Assembly: GCA_012295275.1 (NCBI GenBank)
Contig: CM022677.1
Span: 21,680,131 to 21,744,130, forward strand
DNA: 64,000 bases
DNA from: Chrysomallon squamiferum
Taxonomy: Eukaryota > Mollusca > Gastropoda > Neomphalida > Peltospiridae
Direction: 5' to 3'
The notes beneath the pieces were generated by a model. The model did not search any database. It was not told the origin of the DNA and saw only the letters and a list, made by a program, of their open reading frames with translations. The position numbers were made by a program, and so were the translations under genes. Positions 51,601 through 64,000 of this stretch are shown in pieces. Within the stretch, counting starts at the first letter, position 1. Each line of letters begins with the position of its first letter.

Positions 51601-54600
51601 AATGATCACTATAAGTGATGACGTTATTACTACTGTTGTTGTTATTAATGGTTTCAGTAAGGTTTGTGTTCAGAGACGATTTCTGTGTTTTTGTCTTTTT
51701 TAACGGTGAACGGTTTTGTTTTGCGAGATGACGTACTTCTTGTGGTTATTGGACCGTGACTGTTTTCACGGACGAAATCTTCTTGGGATTTTCCACTGTG
51801 TACAATGGAAGCAGACATTGGTTCTTTGTCCGAGCCTCGGAAATCAGTTACAGTATTACTTTCTTCACGGACGATTTGTTTTTGAACTTCAGAAGATATC
51901 GGAGACACGGACGTTTTGAAGTATTCCAAGGATTTATTTTCTAATTTCTCCTGTTCCAAATCTGATCCAAGACGAGACCCGTGCAGGTGGCTGGGGGAGA
52001 AAGGTAAGCGTTTCTCTGATGAAAGAAAAGAGTCAGCAGACGTATTTTCCTCCGATGTTTTTCCAGTTCCAGCTTTAACAGAGTTCTGGGAAGTGTTCAG
52101 CGTCTGTTCACCGTGTTCATGGAGCGGGCTGTCCTGCACTCTCTGAATATTCATCAGCCTGCGCAGTGCCCGAATTAGCTCGTTTCCATGGAGACGGCGA
52201 GAAGGGGCGTTTCCCTCAAAATGACGTCGCGTCGGCTCTCTCTGATTGGTTAAAGGAAAGAGTCGAATTTTTCCTGTTTTGGCTTCTCGTTCTTGAACAG
52301 GCGGAGGAGACGTCGAGAGAATATTTTCCAGAAAGTTCTTTCTCATAAACAGACCACCTGACTGTTTTCCGTTTCGGATCCTGCCGTCAGAGCTCTGCTG
52401 TCTGTCGTTGTTTTCTAGTCTGCGATGACGTCGTACGTGGTGACGCGCCCGTTCGGCAACTCGTGCAATTGTCGCCTTTATTGCAGCAGATATGGCGGAT
52501 TCGTTAAGACGGCGTCGTCGCAGCAGTTGTTTATCGTTAGCAACTCGTTTGTTAGCGTCTTGCTGTAGTGTGTGGTCTTCAGTCGACGAAGATGTTAAAG
52601 CGTTTAATAACTGATTGTGTTTAGTTCCTTTAGTTGTATTCCCGTTTATGTCCTTTTGTTGCTGTCGTTGTCGTTGACGTCGAGGCTCTCCTGTTCTAGT
52701 AACAGGTTCTTGTTGTTGGTGATGTAATTGGTCAGGTTTAGGAAGATTTTGTTGTTGTTGTTGTTGTTGTTGTTGCTTCTGTTCTTGTTGTAGTTGGTCA
52801 GGTCTGGTAATACTTTGTTGCTGTTGTTGCTGTTGTTGTTGTAGTCGATGCAGCACGCTATTTACAGTAGCGTTGTGCTGTTTGCTTTGTAAATGTAGCT
52901 GTTGAGGAAGATTTTGTCTGGTTTGCTGATGCTGCTGAAGTTGTTGTATACTTCTAGAATCATCCTGCAGTCCTTGCTGAAGAAGATGACGTCCGCTTCT
53001 GGTGAAGTAGAGATTCTGTTCTGGTTTTCTTTCACTGACTTTCTTAACGTGTTTCCCTGTTTCAGTTTCAGTTTTTGGAGAACGTGTAGACATTTCGGTT
53101 TCAGCTTTTCGAAAACTTGTAGACATTTCAGTTTCACGAACCTGGTTATTTCTTCCTCTGCTCTGAAGAGTCGGTTGCTTATTTCTGAAATCTCCTCGTT
53201 GTTTTCTCTCTTCGGTTCTATTCGCCGACTGTTTTCTGTTTCTGTCCGTTCTGCTGTTTCTGGAAGCGCTGACAAGTCTTCTGCTGTCATTTCTACCAGC
53301 TGAAAGTCGCTCTCTGACAATTTCACGTGCAATGTTAAATCGTGCTTGGTTCCGTAGAGCACGCTTTGTACCTCGAGAGTCCACGACTTCGTTTTTTTTA
53401 TCACGTCTTTTAACGGCTCCTTCATTGTTATAAATAATTTTTCTTTCATCATTTCGCCGCATGTTTTTTATCTTTCTGTGACTCGGCAAAACATCTTCTG
53501 GTTTTCCGATTATTCCTGCTGGTTGGTTTTGTCGATAGTTTAGAGATGTCTGAGTGCTTTGGTCACCTGGTGTTTCTGGTGTTTCTGTCGCGTTACGATT
53601 CTGATATCGTAAATTTGATTTTATTCTTTCTTTAATTATCGTGTTTGATTCGATTTCGCTGTTATCAGCTGACTTCAGTGAAGGAATTTCCAGCAGAGGT
53701 TTAACAATTCTTCTTATTCGCCTGCTTCTGTGAGTGTTTGATGTTTGTCTCTGAGCACGCGCAGATGACGTAGCTGTTTGTTTATTAGATGATCGTTTCC
53801 AGGGGGGAGACCGGTGACGATTAACATCACTTCCAGTGACGTCATATCGATTGAGATACTGACGTAATGCAATTCTGTCGTTGTTACTGCGATACGATGA
53901 CGTGTCATAAAGTGACGTAATACCTTTCTTTTTCAACAGAGAACCAGCAGGTCGAGTTAAGACAATATTGTCCATATTGAACAGAGTGCGGATTAGAGGA
54001 GTTATTTTATTAGCGGCAAAACGTGGGTACGACAAACTGTCCACTCCTAACAGCGATCGAGATGGTACGACACTGTCTGTATAGAGTTTAGATCCACTTT
54101 GTGACACCGGCAATACACTGTCTGTATATAACTGAGATCCAGTTTGCCGTCGTGGTATAATACCACCCGCATATAATGTAGATCCAGCTTGCCGTGATGA
54201 TTTAATTCCGTCTGTATTTAAATGAGACCTAAGTTGTCGTAATGGTACAACAGTGTCTGTCTGTATTGATATCCAGTTTGTCGTAGTGGTTTAATGATGT
54301 CTGTATTTAACTCAGATTCAGTGTGTCGCAGTGGTACAGAATTGTCTGTATTGGACTGAAATCCAGTTTGTCGTAATGGCATAATACGCTCCGTATAAAA
54401 TGTAGATCCAGTTTGCCGTAATGGTTTAATTCCGCCTGTATTTAAATAAGATCTGGTTTGTCGTAATGGTACATAATTATTCGTATTTATATAGGATCCA
54501 GTCTGTTCTAAAGTTACAGCATTGTCCTTATTTGACCCAGTTTCTCCTAATGTCATAAAACTGTCCGAATATAACGAAGATCCAGTTTGTAGTAACGGTA

Positions 54601-56185
54601 CAGTACCATCCATATATAACTTAGATCCACTTTGACGTAACCATGGGGGACTATCTTCATTTAAATGAGATCCAGTCCGTTGTGACGTCATTGCAGTATC
54701 CGTAGTCAAACTCGATCCAGTTTTCCATTGTGCTTTATTGCTGACCGTCTTCATCTTGGAGCCTGTTTGTTGCAAGTGTCTGACATTACTCAAACGTAAC
54801 TGGGATGAAACTGATGGCACCATATTATCCAGTTTTGACTGAGATCCAGTTTGCTGTATTGGTAAAACATTATTTTTATTTAACTGAGATCCAGTCTGTT
54901 TTAGTGGTAACTGAGATCCAGACTTTTGCACTGGTAACTGAGATCGAAGCTGTTGAACTGGTGAATGAAATTCAGTCTGTTGTGATGGTGACTGAAATTC
55001 ATTCTCTTTTAACTGAAATCCAGTTTGTTGTAATAATAATTGAGATCCAGTCCGCGGTGATGGTAACTGAAACCCAGTCTGCTGTAATGGAAAGTGAGAT
55101 TGATTCTCTTTCAACTGAGATCCACTCTGCAGTATTGGTAACTGAGATCCAGTTTGCTGTAATTGTATCATGCCATCTTTATTTAACTCAGATTGTTGTA
55201 ATGGTATCTGCAATTTACTTTTCGGCAATGTTGTAATACTGTCCGGATTTAGCTGAGAACCAGTTTCTTCTGTTGAAAACTGCGACTCAGTCTGTTGTGA
55301 CAAATCAGATCCAGGCTGCTGTGACAGATCAGATCCAGGCTGCTGAACTCGTAACTGAAGCCCGCTATGTTCTGGTGTTATTAAGTTTGGTTTCGATCCT
55401 GTTAACTCTCGCGTGATACTTGGTGCATGCAAAACTTGTGAAGACAATTTTATTCTCTCAGCTGATACAGTTTTGTAAAAATTTTTATCAGCGGCTGAAA
55501 ATTCTTTGTTAATATTTAACTTCACTGTCTGTGGCAAAGCCACACTGTCTGCACTTTCCTCAGTACGCATTAAAATTGTTTGTGCGTTTCTAAACGATGC
55601 AGCAACAATTACCTTCGACCTAACTGCTGGAAAATGAGCTTTCATTGGTTCCTCATGAAGTCTGGCAGAACTGGTTTTATTCATTATCTTTTGAGAAACA
55701 TCAGAACTACTCCTATTGTCTTTTACTTCAGACTTACTGGAATCTACGACCGGTTGAAAAACAGTTTTGTCATTTGTATTTTTTATGACGTCAGGTTTGG
55801 ACTCTTTGATTAATGCCTGTTTAGATTTCTTCGTCACTCTGTCGGTCATATCGAGAAGGATGGAATGAGCCGTGTTTTCCATATTTTGATAAACAGCATC
55901 AAACAAAGAGTCTTTGACGTGTCGATTGGAAGCTTCTTCTGTCGTTACCACGCTCTTCTGTGACGTCATGTTTCTGTTTAACAGACTGGACTGTGACGTA
56001 AGATTAGTCTTAGAGATGTCTATTTCGGACGTCACATTAATGCTGGTGGTTTTATTCTGTGACGTCATAGTGGCTGTCCAATTACTTGTCTCTGACGTCA
56101 TGTTTACTATATTATAAGTTTCCTTTTCTTCAGTCGATACCTCGATGTCTGGTGCTTCAACAAGTTTGACGTTCTCAAACATTTT
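48686..56185 (-). CDS. Giant repeat protein, exon B (about 2,500 codons, two frame breaks)
   Basis: Minus strand. The acceptor is TTTTCTTTTACAG ending at 56186; the exon opens KMFENVKLVEAPDIEVSTEE and ends at TAG 48686-48688. It reads as three long frames: 56185-54218, an overlapping frame down to 51654, and one from about 51744 to 48686. The shifts, in CTGT repeats near 54254-54266 and in a T6 run at 51696-51701, are -1 and +1 and cancel, so the exon was surely one frame. Order: Ser/Thr-rich start; QTGSQL repeats; a basic Arg/Gln-rich part with poly-Gln; then NTTVVPILQ, TNVSSPTNSD and RNVDSNKS repeats; end RTLIHG. I recognise no domain. It is predicted disordered throughout; function is unknown. 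Confidence 0.7.
48815..49285 (-). repeat. Coding tandem repeat RNVDSNKS (24 bp, about 20 copies)
   Basis: An eight-residue unit; the most uniform copies are at 48830-48950, with variants SNTS, SNAS and LNKS elsewhere. Most copies carry an N-x-S/T sequon. The + strand reading (LRDLLLST repeats) is the antisense shadow. Confidence 0.9.
50215..50400 (-). repeat. Coding tandem repeat TNVSSPTNSD (30 bp, five to six copies)
   Basis: A ten-residue unit, near-identical copies, each with an N-V-S sequon. Confidence 0.9.
50440..50795 (-). repeat. Coding tandem repeat NTTVVPILQ (27 bp, 13 copies)
   Basis: A nine-residue unit with hydrophobic VVPIL alternating with NTT or NTS. Eleven of 13 copies keep the sequon. 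Confidence 0.9.
52640..52990 (-). repeat. Poly-Gln and Gln/Arg-rich tract in exon B
   Basis: Runs of mixed CAA and CAG codons are broken by SITRPDQL, NLPKPDQL and EPVTRTGEP. The mixed codons argue against pure triplet slippage. Confidence 0.85.
54100..55360 (-). repeat. Coding repeat PLRQTGSxLNTDxx (about 60 bp) with shorter QTGSQL variants
   Basis: A unit of about 20 residues: xPLRQTGSxLNTDxxV. Copies near 54.1-54.7 kb are regular; farther upstream the units shorten to QTGSQLPLQ and LKENQS types. The frame break at 54254-54266 lies inside one unit. Confidence 0.85.
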
Positions 56186-57970
<1,785 letters not shown>

Positions 57971-57980
57971 GTCTCGTTTT

Positions 57981-58300
57981 CTAAGAAAATGTTCCGCTGA
58001 CAGAGGACCCTGCAACAGCTGCGTCAGTTCGTGGAAAATCGGCTCAGTCTGATCAGCCATTTTCTGCATCTGGCCACCTGTTCCTGTTTTACCTCTCTGA
58101 CCACCAAGTGGACTTGCAGCTACGTCAACTGCGGAGCCGCCAACAGCAGCTTCAGCGAAGATCGGACCTTCGAGAAACAACATCATCTCGTGGCTGATGT
58201 CGTTGTGCTGCGACGTGGTCGGGGTCACGACGTCTGCTGGGAGTTCTGGACCTGCCAGCAGCAGTTCCATCTCCGCTAGGAGTGGATCGACATCGGCAGA
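57981..58300 (-). other. Three-copy helical motif near the end of exon A
   Basis: LLAEMELLLAGPELPADV, ISHEMMLFLEGPIFAEAA and IFHELTQLLQGPLSAEHF share E-(M/L)-x-x-(L/F)-L-x-G-P-x-x-(A/P)-(E/D). They are spaced within 100 residues and stand out from the low-complexity sequence around them. Confidence 0.6.
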
Positions 58301-59284
58301 CAGAGGTTGTCGTGGTTGCTGTTGGGTGTCTACTGCAGGAGGTAACTGCTGTTGAGAATAAGGTGGAGCGGATTGCTGTTGTTGTTGTTGTTGTTGTGAC
58401 ACTTCTCGAAGATGAGGTTCAGTAGCCGTTGACGTTGTGGGAGACTGTAGATGAACAGTCGAACTGGGTTTCGTTAACTGTTGATTGGCTGACTGTTCAC
58501 GTGACGTCACACCGGGAGTAGCAGACGATAAACTGTTCTGCACTTGTCCCGGTCGATTTGGTTCTCCTACTGAGTTGCTGAGACTGTTCAAAGATGCTGG
58601 GAACACGAGATGTTTACCAGGTTCGTACACTCTGGCATCAGCAGATGCCTGACCGCTTGTACCTGAAGGAGTTATCTGCCCTGCTGCAGTTACGTCAGAC
58701 TGTTTGTTTGGCACAGGAAGCAAATCTCCCGCGTTGGTTGCCATGGAACCGGTTACGTCAGAAAGATGGGGATCCTTTCCTAACATCTGTTCCAGATACA
58801 GAATGTTTTCTGACGATAGTAAAGAATTGTATTCCGCTGGAGTTATGTAGCCTAGATCTGTCATTTCTTTGGAATACTTGTCCATAACTTTCTGCTGTTT
58901 CTTTGAAGGTGCGATATCATTGATATACCTCCCTTTGTCGTGAGTCGCCAATACTTTCTTATTTACAGTATGCGTTGGCATCTCCTGGTATACGACGTTA
59001 GATTTACCGTCAACAGGTAAAATTGTTTGTGATGGATGTGAACTGCTGGACGCGACTGTTGTTGCGTCTGTCTGTACGTTACGTCTGTCATTCTGCCTTA
59101 ACGGTGAGCCGGCGGATGAAGGCGGCGGAACGGAGACAGGAGACGGCGAGTTAGGTGAGTCGAACTGCTGAGTGAGGAAGAGGAGAGCGTCCTTGTAATC
59201 AGCAGGCGAGAGGTAGGAGAGAACGTTACTCAGCAGAATCAGATCACTGCTCGCCTGATCGCGTCCTACCACGTCCGCGTTGCT

Positions 59285-59322
59285 AGAATGCTGCTGCTGT
59301 TGCTGCTGCTGCTGTCGTTGTT

Positions 59323-59354
<32 letters not shown>

Positions 59355-59375
59355 TGTCGTTGTTGTTGATGCTGT

Positions 59376-59409
<34 letters not shown>

Positions 59410-61080
59410 TCTTCTGCTGTTGTCGTCGTTGTTGCAACGTATGTTGATTATGCAGCTGGTTATTCTGCGGTTGTTGTTGTCGTTGTTGATGATGATGATT
59501 TTGTAGCTTTTCTTGATTTCGTTGACGATGATGCTGTTGTTGTAGCGATTTCTGTTTGTTTACGATTTGTTCTTTCTGCTGGCTGCTATGCTGCGGTGGT
59601 CTGGTATGCTGTTGATGTTGCTGCTGCTGCTGCTGCTGTGTATGCTGCTCAAGCTGCACATTTTGTTGATGTGGGTGTAGTTGTTGTCGGTGCTGCTCTT
59701 TTATCTTCTGTTCCATCTGTTGGAGATGTTGTAATGCTTCACTGTGCTGCTGCTGATGGTGATGACGTTGATGCTGCTGCTTCAGAAGTGGTTGCTGCTC
59801 CCCTTGAAGCTTCTGTCTGTGCGACCGCAGTTTCTGTTCTTGAAGTAGTAGCTGTTGTTGTAGTCGCTGTTCAAACTGTAGCTGTTCATTCAGCTCTTGC
59901 AATCGCTGTTGTCCTAGAGGCCGATGTTGCTGCTGCGGCTGGTGTTGTACAAGTTGTTGTTGTTGCTGCTGATTATCGTAATGTTGTGTTGGCTGATCTG
60001 GCATTTGCAGTTGTAACAGTTGTTGCACTTTTTGATCAAAAAGCCGCTGTTGCTGCAGCTGTTGTCGTTGTTGATGATATAAATGGTTTAACTGCAGCTG
60101 TCCTTGATTTAACTGACTTTGCTCCTTTTGAATTTGTGGACGCTTTTCCTCTAGCTGTTGTTTATGCCGTTGCTGTAGCAGTTGCTGTCGACCATGTTGT
60201 GTCCCTACAGTGGTATAAGGACTGATATCACTGTTTGCTGTATTTGAAATATTGTGCACCTGGTTAAACATAACTTCAGAATTTGAACTAATTTCAATAT
60301 CTTTTCTTGGGACAGATTTTTGGCTTCCTGGAGTCAGTTGTCCCGACGTTTGTTTCAGCGTCTTTATCACTGGAAGAATTTCTTGTAAAATTGCTTCGTG
60401 TTTAGCGAGTACTGGAAGAATTTCTAGAACTGTTTTTCCAGGATTCTGAAGCACTGTGGCTGCTTTCTGGAGGATATTCTCAGTTTTGTTTGTTTCAGAA
60501 ATATTTCCTCGAGATTCCACTTCAACAGAAACTGGCCTCGTTTCCAGGTTCTCTGTTGTTCGTGTGGTGAACTGTGGTATTTGTCGTTGCTGCTGTTGTT
60601 GCTGAGGATAGTGATGTTGCTGAGGATGTTGTTGAATGTGCTGCTGTTGTTGCAGCGGTATTTGTTGCTGCACTATTTGCTGACGTAGCTGTTGTTCCTG
60701 ATATTGCTGCTGTGGCTGCACGTTATTCTGGTGATGCATTTGTCCATGTTGTTGCTGTCGCGACACTTGTTGCTGTTGTCGCTGATGTGGCTTTTGTTGC
60801 TGTTGTCGCTGATGTGGCTTTTGTTGCTGTGGTTCTTGTTTATGGTGTAGTTGTTGTTCCTGATACTGCTGTTGTTGCTGTAGATCATTTTGGTAATGCA
60901 GTTGTTGTCCTGGCTGTTCCTTTTTGAGATGTCGCTGCAGAACATTTTCACGAGGTAACTGCTGATACTGGTTTTGTTGATGCTCTTTCAGTGCCTCATG
61001 ACGTTGTCCTTGCTCTGTCTGTAGCTGTTGTTGTGGTTGTTGTTCTCGTTGTTGCAGCGGCTGCTGGAAACGTCCTTCAA
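59285..61080 (-). repeat. Long Gln-rich region of exon A
   Basis: Two Gln/His-rich blocks (about 61080-60540 and 60220-59285) flank a non-repetitive stretch containing TVLEILPVLAKHEAILQEIL, which looks like a real helix. Codons are a CAA/CAG mix. The Ala/Val-rich, Leu-rich and similar + strand frames here are antisense shadows. Confidence 0.85.
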
Positions 61081-62039
61081 CTCTGATTGTTAATGGACTA
61101 GGACTAATTCCTGTTAAATCTCGCGTTCTCTCTGTCGCTGGAAAACTTCTCTGAAGATTTCCATGAACACCATTTATTTCTGAAAATACAGCGGCTTCTT
61201 TTCCACGTATGTTATTTTTCTTAGGAACATTTTCTCTATGCCGAGCATTTGTGGATGGAAGAGACTTACTGGAAGTGGACTCTGTGTTGTTCTTATCTGG
61301 AACTGATTTGACTTCTGGTGTTAAACCTCGATTTGTTTCTGATGCTGGCTCAACGCTAGAGAATTTTGATTGTTTGTCAGCTGTGGGTAAAGTAAGTTTG
61401 ACGTCCGCGACAGTTCCGTGATTTTGAGGAGATTTCAATTGCTTAACTGAATTTAAACTGACTTCTAAGACAGCGTTATTATTACTTAGAGGCTTTAGAG
61501 GAGCTTTCGATTGTTTCACTGAATTTAACTTGACGTCTGGGATAGCTTTATGATTCCTTGGAGTTATTACAGGAGTTTCTGACTGTTTAACTGAATTTAA
61601 ACTGATGTCTGGGACAGCTTCGGGATTCTTTTGAGCTATTACAGGAGTTTTCCACTGGTTTCCAGCTGTGACTGAATTTAACTCGACCAGTGACGAATTT
61701 TCACGCTGGTTTTCTCTCCCGGGCGAAGTCCTGCCTGACTGCGTGTTGATTACTGGACCAGGACCAGACGTTACTTTGAGGTTATGATCTGTCACAGAAA
61801 AATCGTTTGATAGCACGTTTTTAACACTTTCACTGGGATGTCTCTGTCTTTCACTGATAACCGGATTTAAAGCCAGTTCTTTCAAAGCTTCAATTTCACT
61901 GTTTATGGCTGATTCTGTTTGGCGTGAAACGTCTTTGTTAATAACAGAATCTGGGGCTCTGTTCTGCGTCGTTTGTTCTGTAGCGTTCGATTGAGGAACA
62001 GTGTGTTGTGAATTTTGATCTGCAGCATTTGTTCCTTTA

Positions 62040-62500
62040 ACAGAAAGCGGTGGAGTTTGTTGTATAACATTTGTTCCTGTAGATATATATTGTGAAGTTC
62101 TGGTAGAGGGTTTTGAAGTTTGTTCTACAACATTTGTTCCTGTAGCTATATATTGTGAAGTTATGGTTGAGGGTTTTGAAGTTTGTTGTACAACATTTGT
62201 TCCTGTAGTTATATGTTGTGAAGTTATGGTTGAGGGTTTTGAAGTTTGTTCTACAACATTTGTTCCTGTAGCTATATATTGTGAAGTTATGGTTGAGGGT
62301 TTTGAAGTTTGTTGTATAGCATTTGTTCCTGTAGTTATATGTTGTGAAGTTCCAATAGAGGATTCTGAAGTTTGTTGTATAGCATTTGTTCCTGTAGTTA
62401 TATGTTGTGAAGTTCCAACAGAGGCTTCTGAAATTTGTTCTACAACATTTGTCGCTGTAGCTATATGTTGTGAAGTTCTCTGTATAACATTTGCTTTAAC
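62040..62500 (-). repeat. Coding repeat TSQHITTGTNVVQQTSKPSTI (63 bp, about six to eight copies)
   Basis: A 21-residue unit. In the middle of the array, QYIATGTNVVEQ and QHITTGTNVVQQ forms alternate, giving a 126 bp higher-order period. Confidence 0.9.
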
Positions 62501-62829
62501 AGACGGTTCTAAACTTTGTTCTACGAAATTTGTTGCCGAATGTTGTGAAGTTCTCGGTTTAATATTTGTTCCCGCTGAAGTCCGTGAAGTTTGATCCTGA
62601 GGTGTGTTCAGAATGACTTGAGATGCCGGTGATTGATCAGTCAGTGTTTGCAGAGAAACAGAATCCCTGTGTGTTACTGGAACTCTCTGTGACGTCTCGT
62701 GTCTGTTTGTAGACTGCTCTGGTTGATGTGTGATCGATCCTGTGGTTAAATCGGCATTCGTGACTCGACTAGAAAAATCAGCATTACTTTTGCCAGTAGC
62801 AAAATCACCTGGTGTGATAACATCACCCT

Positions 62830-63150
62830 TATTTTTCAGAGTGGTAACATCAGCGTAATTTGTGTGACTAGTAAAATCAGCGTTTATAATTGGAGTAGTA
62901 AAATCAGTTTTTGTAAGAGGTGTGGTAACATCGGCATTTGTAACAGGTGTGGTAACATCAGCATTTGTAGCAGGAGTTGTAACATCAGTAGTTGTAACTG
63001 GAGTGGTAATATCACCATTTTTAACAGGTGACGTAACATCAGCATTTGTAACAGGTGTGGTAACATCAGCATTTTTAACAGGTGAGGTAACATCAGCATT
63101 TGTAACAGGTGTGGTAACGTAAGCCTCTGTTACTGCAGTGGTCAAATAAT
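62830..63150 (-). repeat. Coding repeat NADVTTPVT (27 bp, 11 copies)
   Basis: A nine-residue Thr/Val/Pro unit, with S/T and K/T alternations between copies. A Thr/Pro-rich unit like this is a typical O-glycosylation substrate if the protein is secreted. Confidence 0.9.
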
Positions 63151-63484
63151 CATTTGTAACTTTATCTTTGACAAACGATTTAGTGTAAGCAGTATTTATA
63201 ACGTCAATGGTGTCAGCTTCATACTTTTGTGTTGTGGTGAATGACTTCCCGGTAGCTGTAGAACGTTGAACATGCTGACGTGGGTTAACAACCGATGCTG
63301 TGTACGTCGTCGTAGTCGTGTCTGCTGTTGTAACCGTCGACTCTCCGTTGTCCTGCTGTAGATTTGTCACTGACGTAGCTTCTTGAGCATAATGTTGTAC
63401 AGAGTTTGTCTGCGTTGTGTCCGTTGGTATGGGTATCGTCGTTGTCTTCTGTGTTTGATACTGCTCAGTAGCTGTCGCTGTTGT

Positions 63485-64000
63485 TGTATGAGACGGATGG
63501 TACTGTTTCACACCACCGTCTGATGCTGTATCTTCTGGATGATGTTGCTGAATATTTCCATTTAGTGTTGTATCCCTTTGATTATATGTTTTCGTAAATA
63601 AACGAAGATAGTCTTTCGTAACAAATGTTGTATCGTCTGGATGATACTGTTTCGCACCTAATGTTGCATCTGTGGAATGATACATATTCGTACGTGTCGC
63701 CTGCGTTGTATCTTTTGGATGATAAAATTCAGTATCTGGATCTAATGTTGTATCTGTTGGATTGTACTCTTTCATACCGCTTTCTGTTGTTGTATCTTTT
63801 GGATGATGCTGTATCGTACCTAATGTTGGATCTGTTGGATAATACCCTTTCATACCGCTCTTTGTTGTATCTTTTGGATGTTGCTGTATCGTACCTAATG
63901 TTGTATCGGTTGGATGATATTCTTTCTTACCCATCTCTGCTGTTGTATCTTTTGGCTGACGCTGTATCGTATCTAATGTATCTGTTGAATGATACTCTTT
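63485..64000 (-). repeat. Coding repeat KEYHPTDTTLGTIQQHPKDTT, open at the window edge
   Basis: Units of about 14-28 residues built on (Q/E)YHPTDTTLG and HPKDTT. Copies near the edge are the most alike, so the array continues beyond the window. Confidence 0.85.

Noticed and set aside
54805-55236. + strand frame with VTEIQS repeats
   Set aside because: It is the antisense of the QTGSQL repeats in exon B, and it is shorter and without splice context.
59288-60927. Leu-, Ala- and Val-rich + strand frames that look hydrophobic
   Set aside because: They are antisense readings of the CAG/CAA tracts of exon A.

Overview
This window is eukaryotic, AT-rich animal DNA. Genes are split by introns with GT..AG borders, and most of the sequence is non-coding, full of microsatellites and decayed repeats. 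The gene content fits an invertebrate: a small secreted C-type lectin, a RING/coiled-coil/beta-propeller TRIM-like gene, and a giant repeat-built disordered protein. A mollusc is my best guess, a gastropod perhaps more likely than a cephalopod. That rests on gene types and repeat style only and is not firm.

Layout on the + strand, left to right. 1-3.8 kb: simple repeats and one copy of a dispersed repeat. 3.8-7.6 kb: a four-exon C-type lectin gene giving a complete 154-residue secreted protein; three of the exons are too short for a long-ORF search. 9.2-18.1 kb: a gene for a roughly 70-80 residue single-pass membrane microprotein. I find three alternative 5' coding exons (9220, 13181, 15271), all ending in the same phase, and one shared 3' exon (18007). 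Its introns hold a large inverted repeat, a TIR element, and a minisatellite that grew out of a coding exon plus its splice donor. 18.1-29 kb: probable 3' UTR, then gene-poor sequence with three degenerate minisatellites. 29-38.6 kb: a decaying tandem array of units of about 1.1-1.4 kb. Read on the minus strand, several units carry a pair of tiny exons (41 and 50 nt) with matching splice sites and compatible phase; this is the most cryptic signal in the window. 39.4-40.5 kb: a second TIR element. 40.8-47.5 kb: very long (CT)n/(GA)n tracts, a repeated exon-like element next to them, and the TRIM-like gene (42.9-44.9 kb), whose reading frame is one base out at the exon junction.

48.7-64 kb, minus strand: a giant low-complexity protein gene that runs off the right edge. 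Exon A (64000-57971) and exon B (56185-48686) can be joined in phase across a 1.8 kb intron, giving more than 4,500 residues. The protein is a chain of different tandem repeats with DNA periods of 24, 27, 30, about 60 and 63 bp, all multiples of three, plus long Gln-rich tracts. Exon B is interrupted by two one-base frame changes that cancel each other. With the one-base problem in the TRIM-like gene, this suggests either residual indel errors in the assembly or real allelic damage.

The genes do not form a pathway. The lectin and TRIM-like genes suggest innate-immune or recognition functions. The microprotein and the giant protein have no function I can assign.
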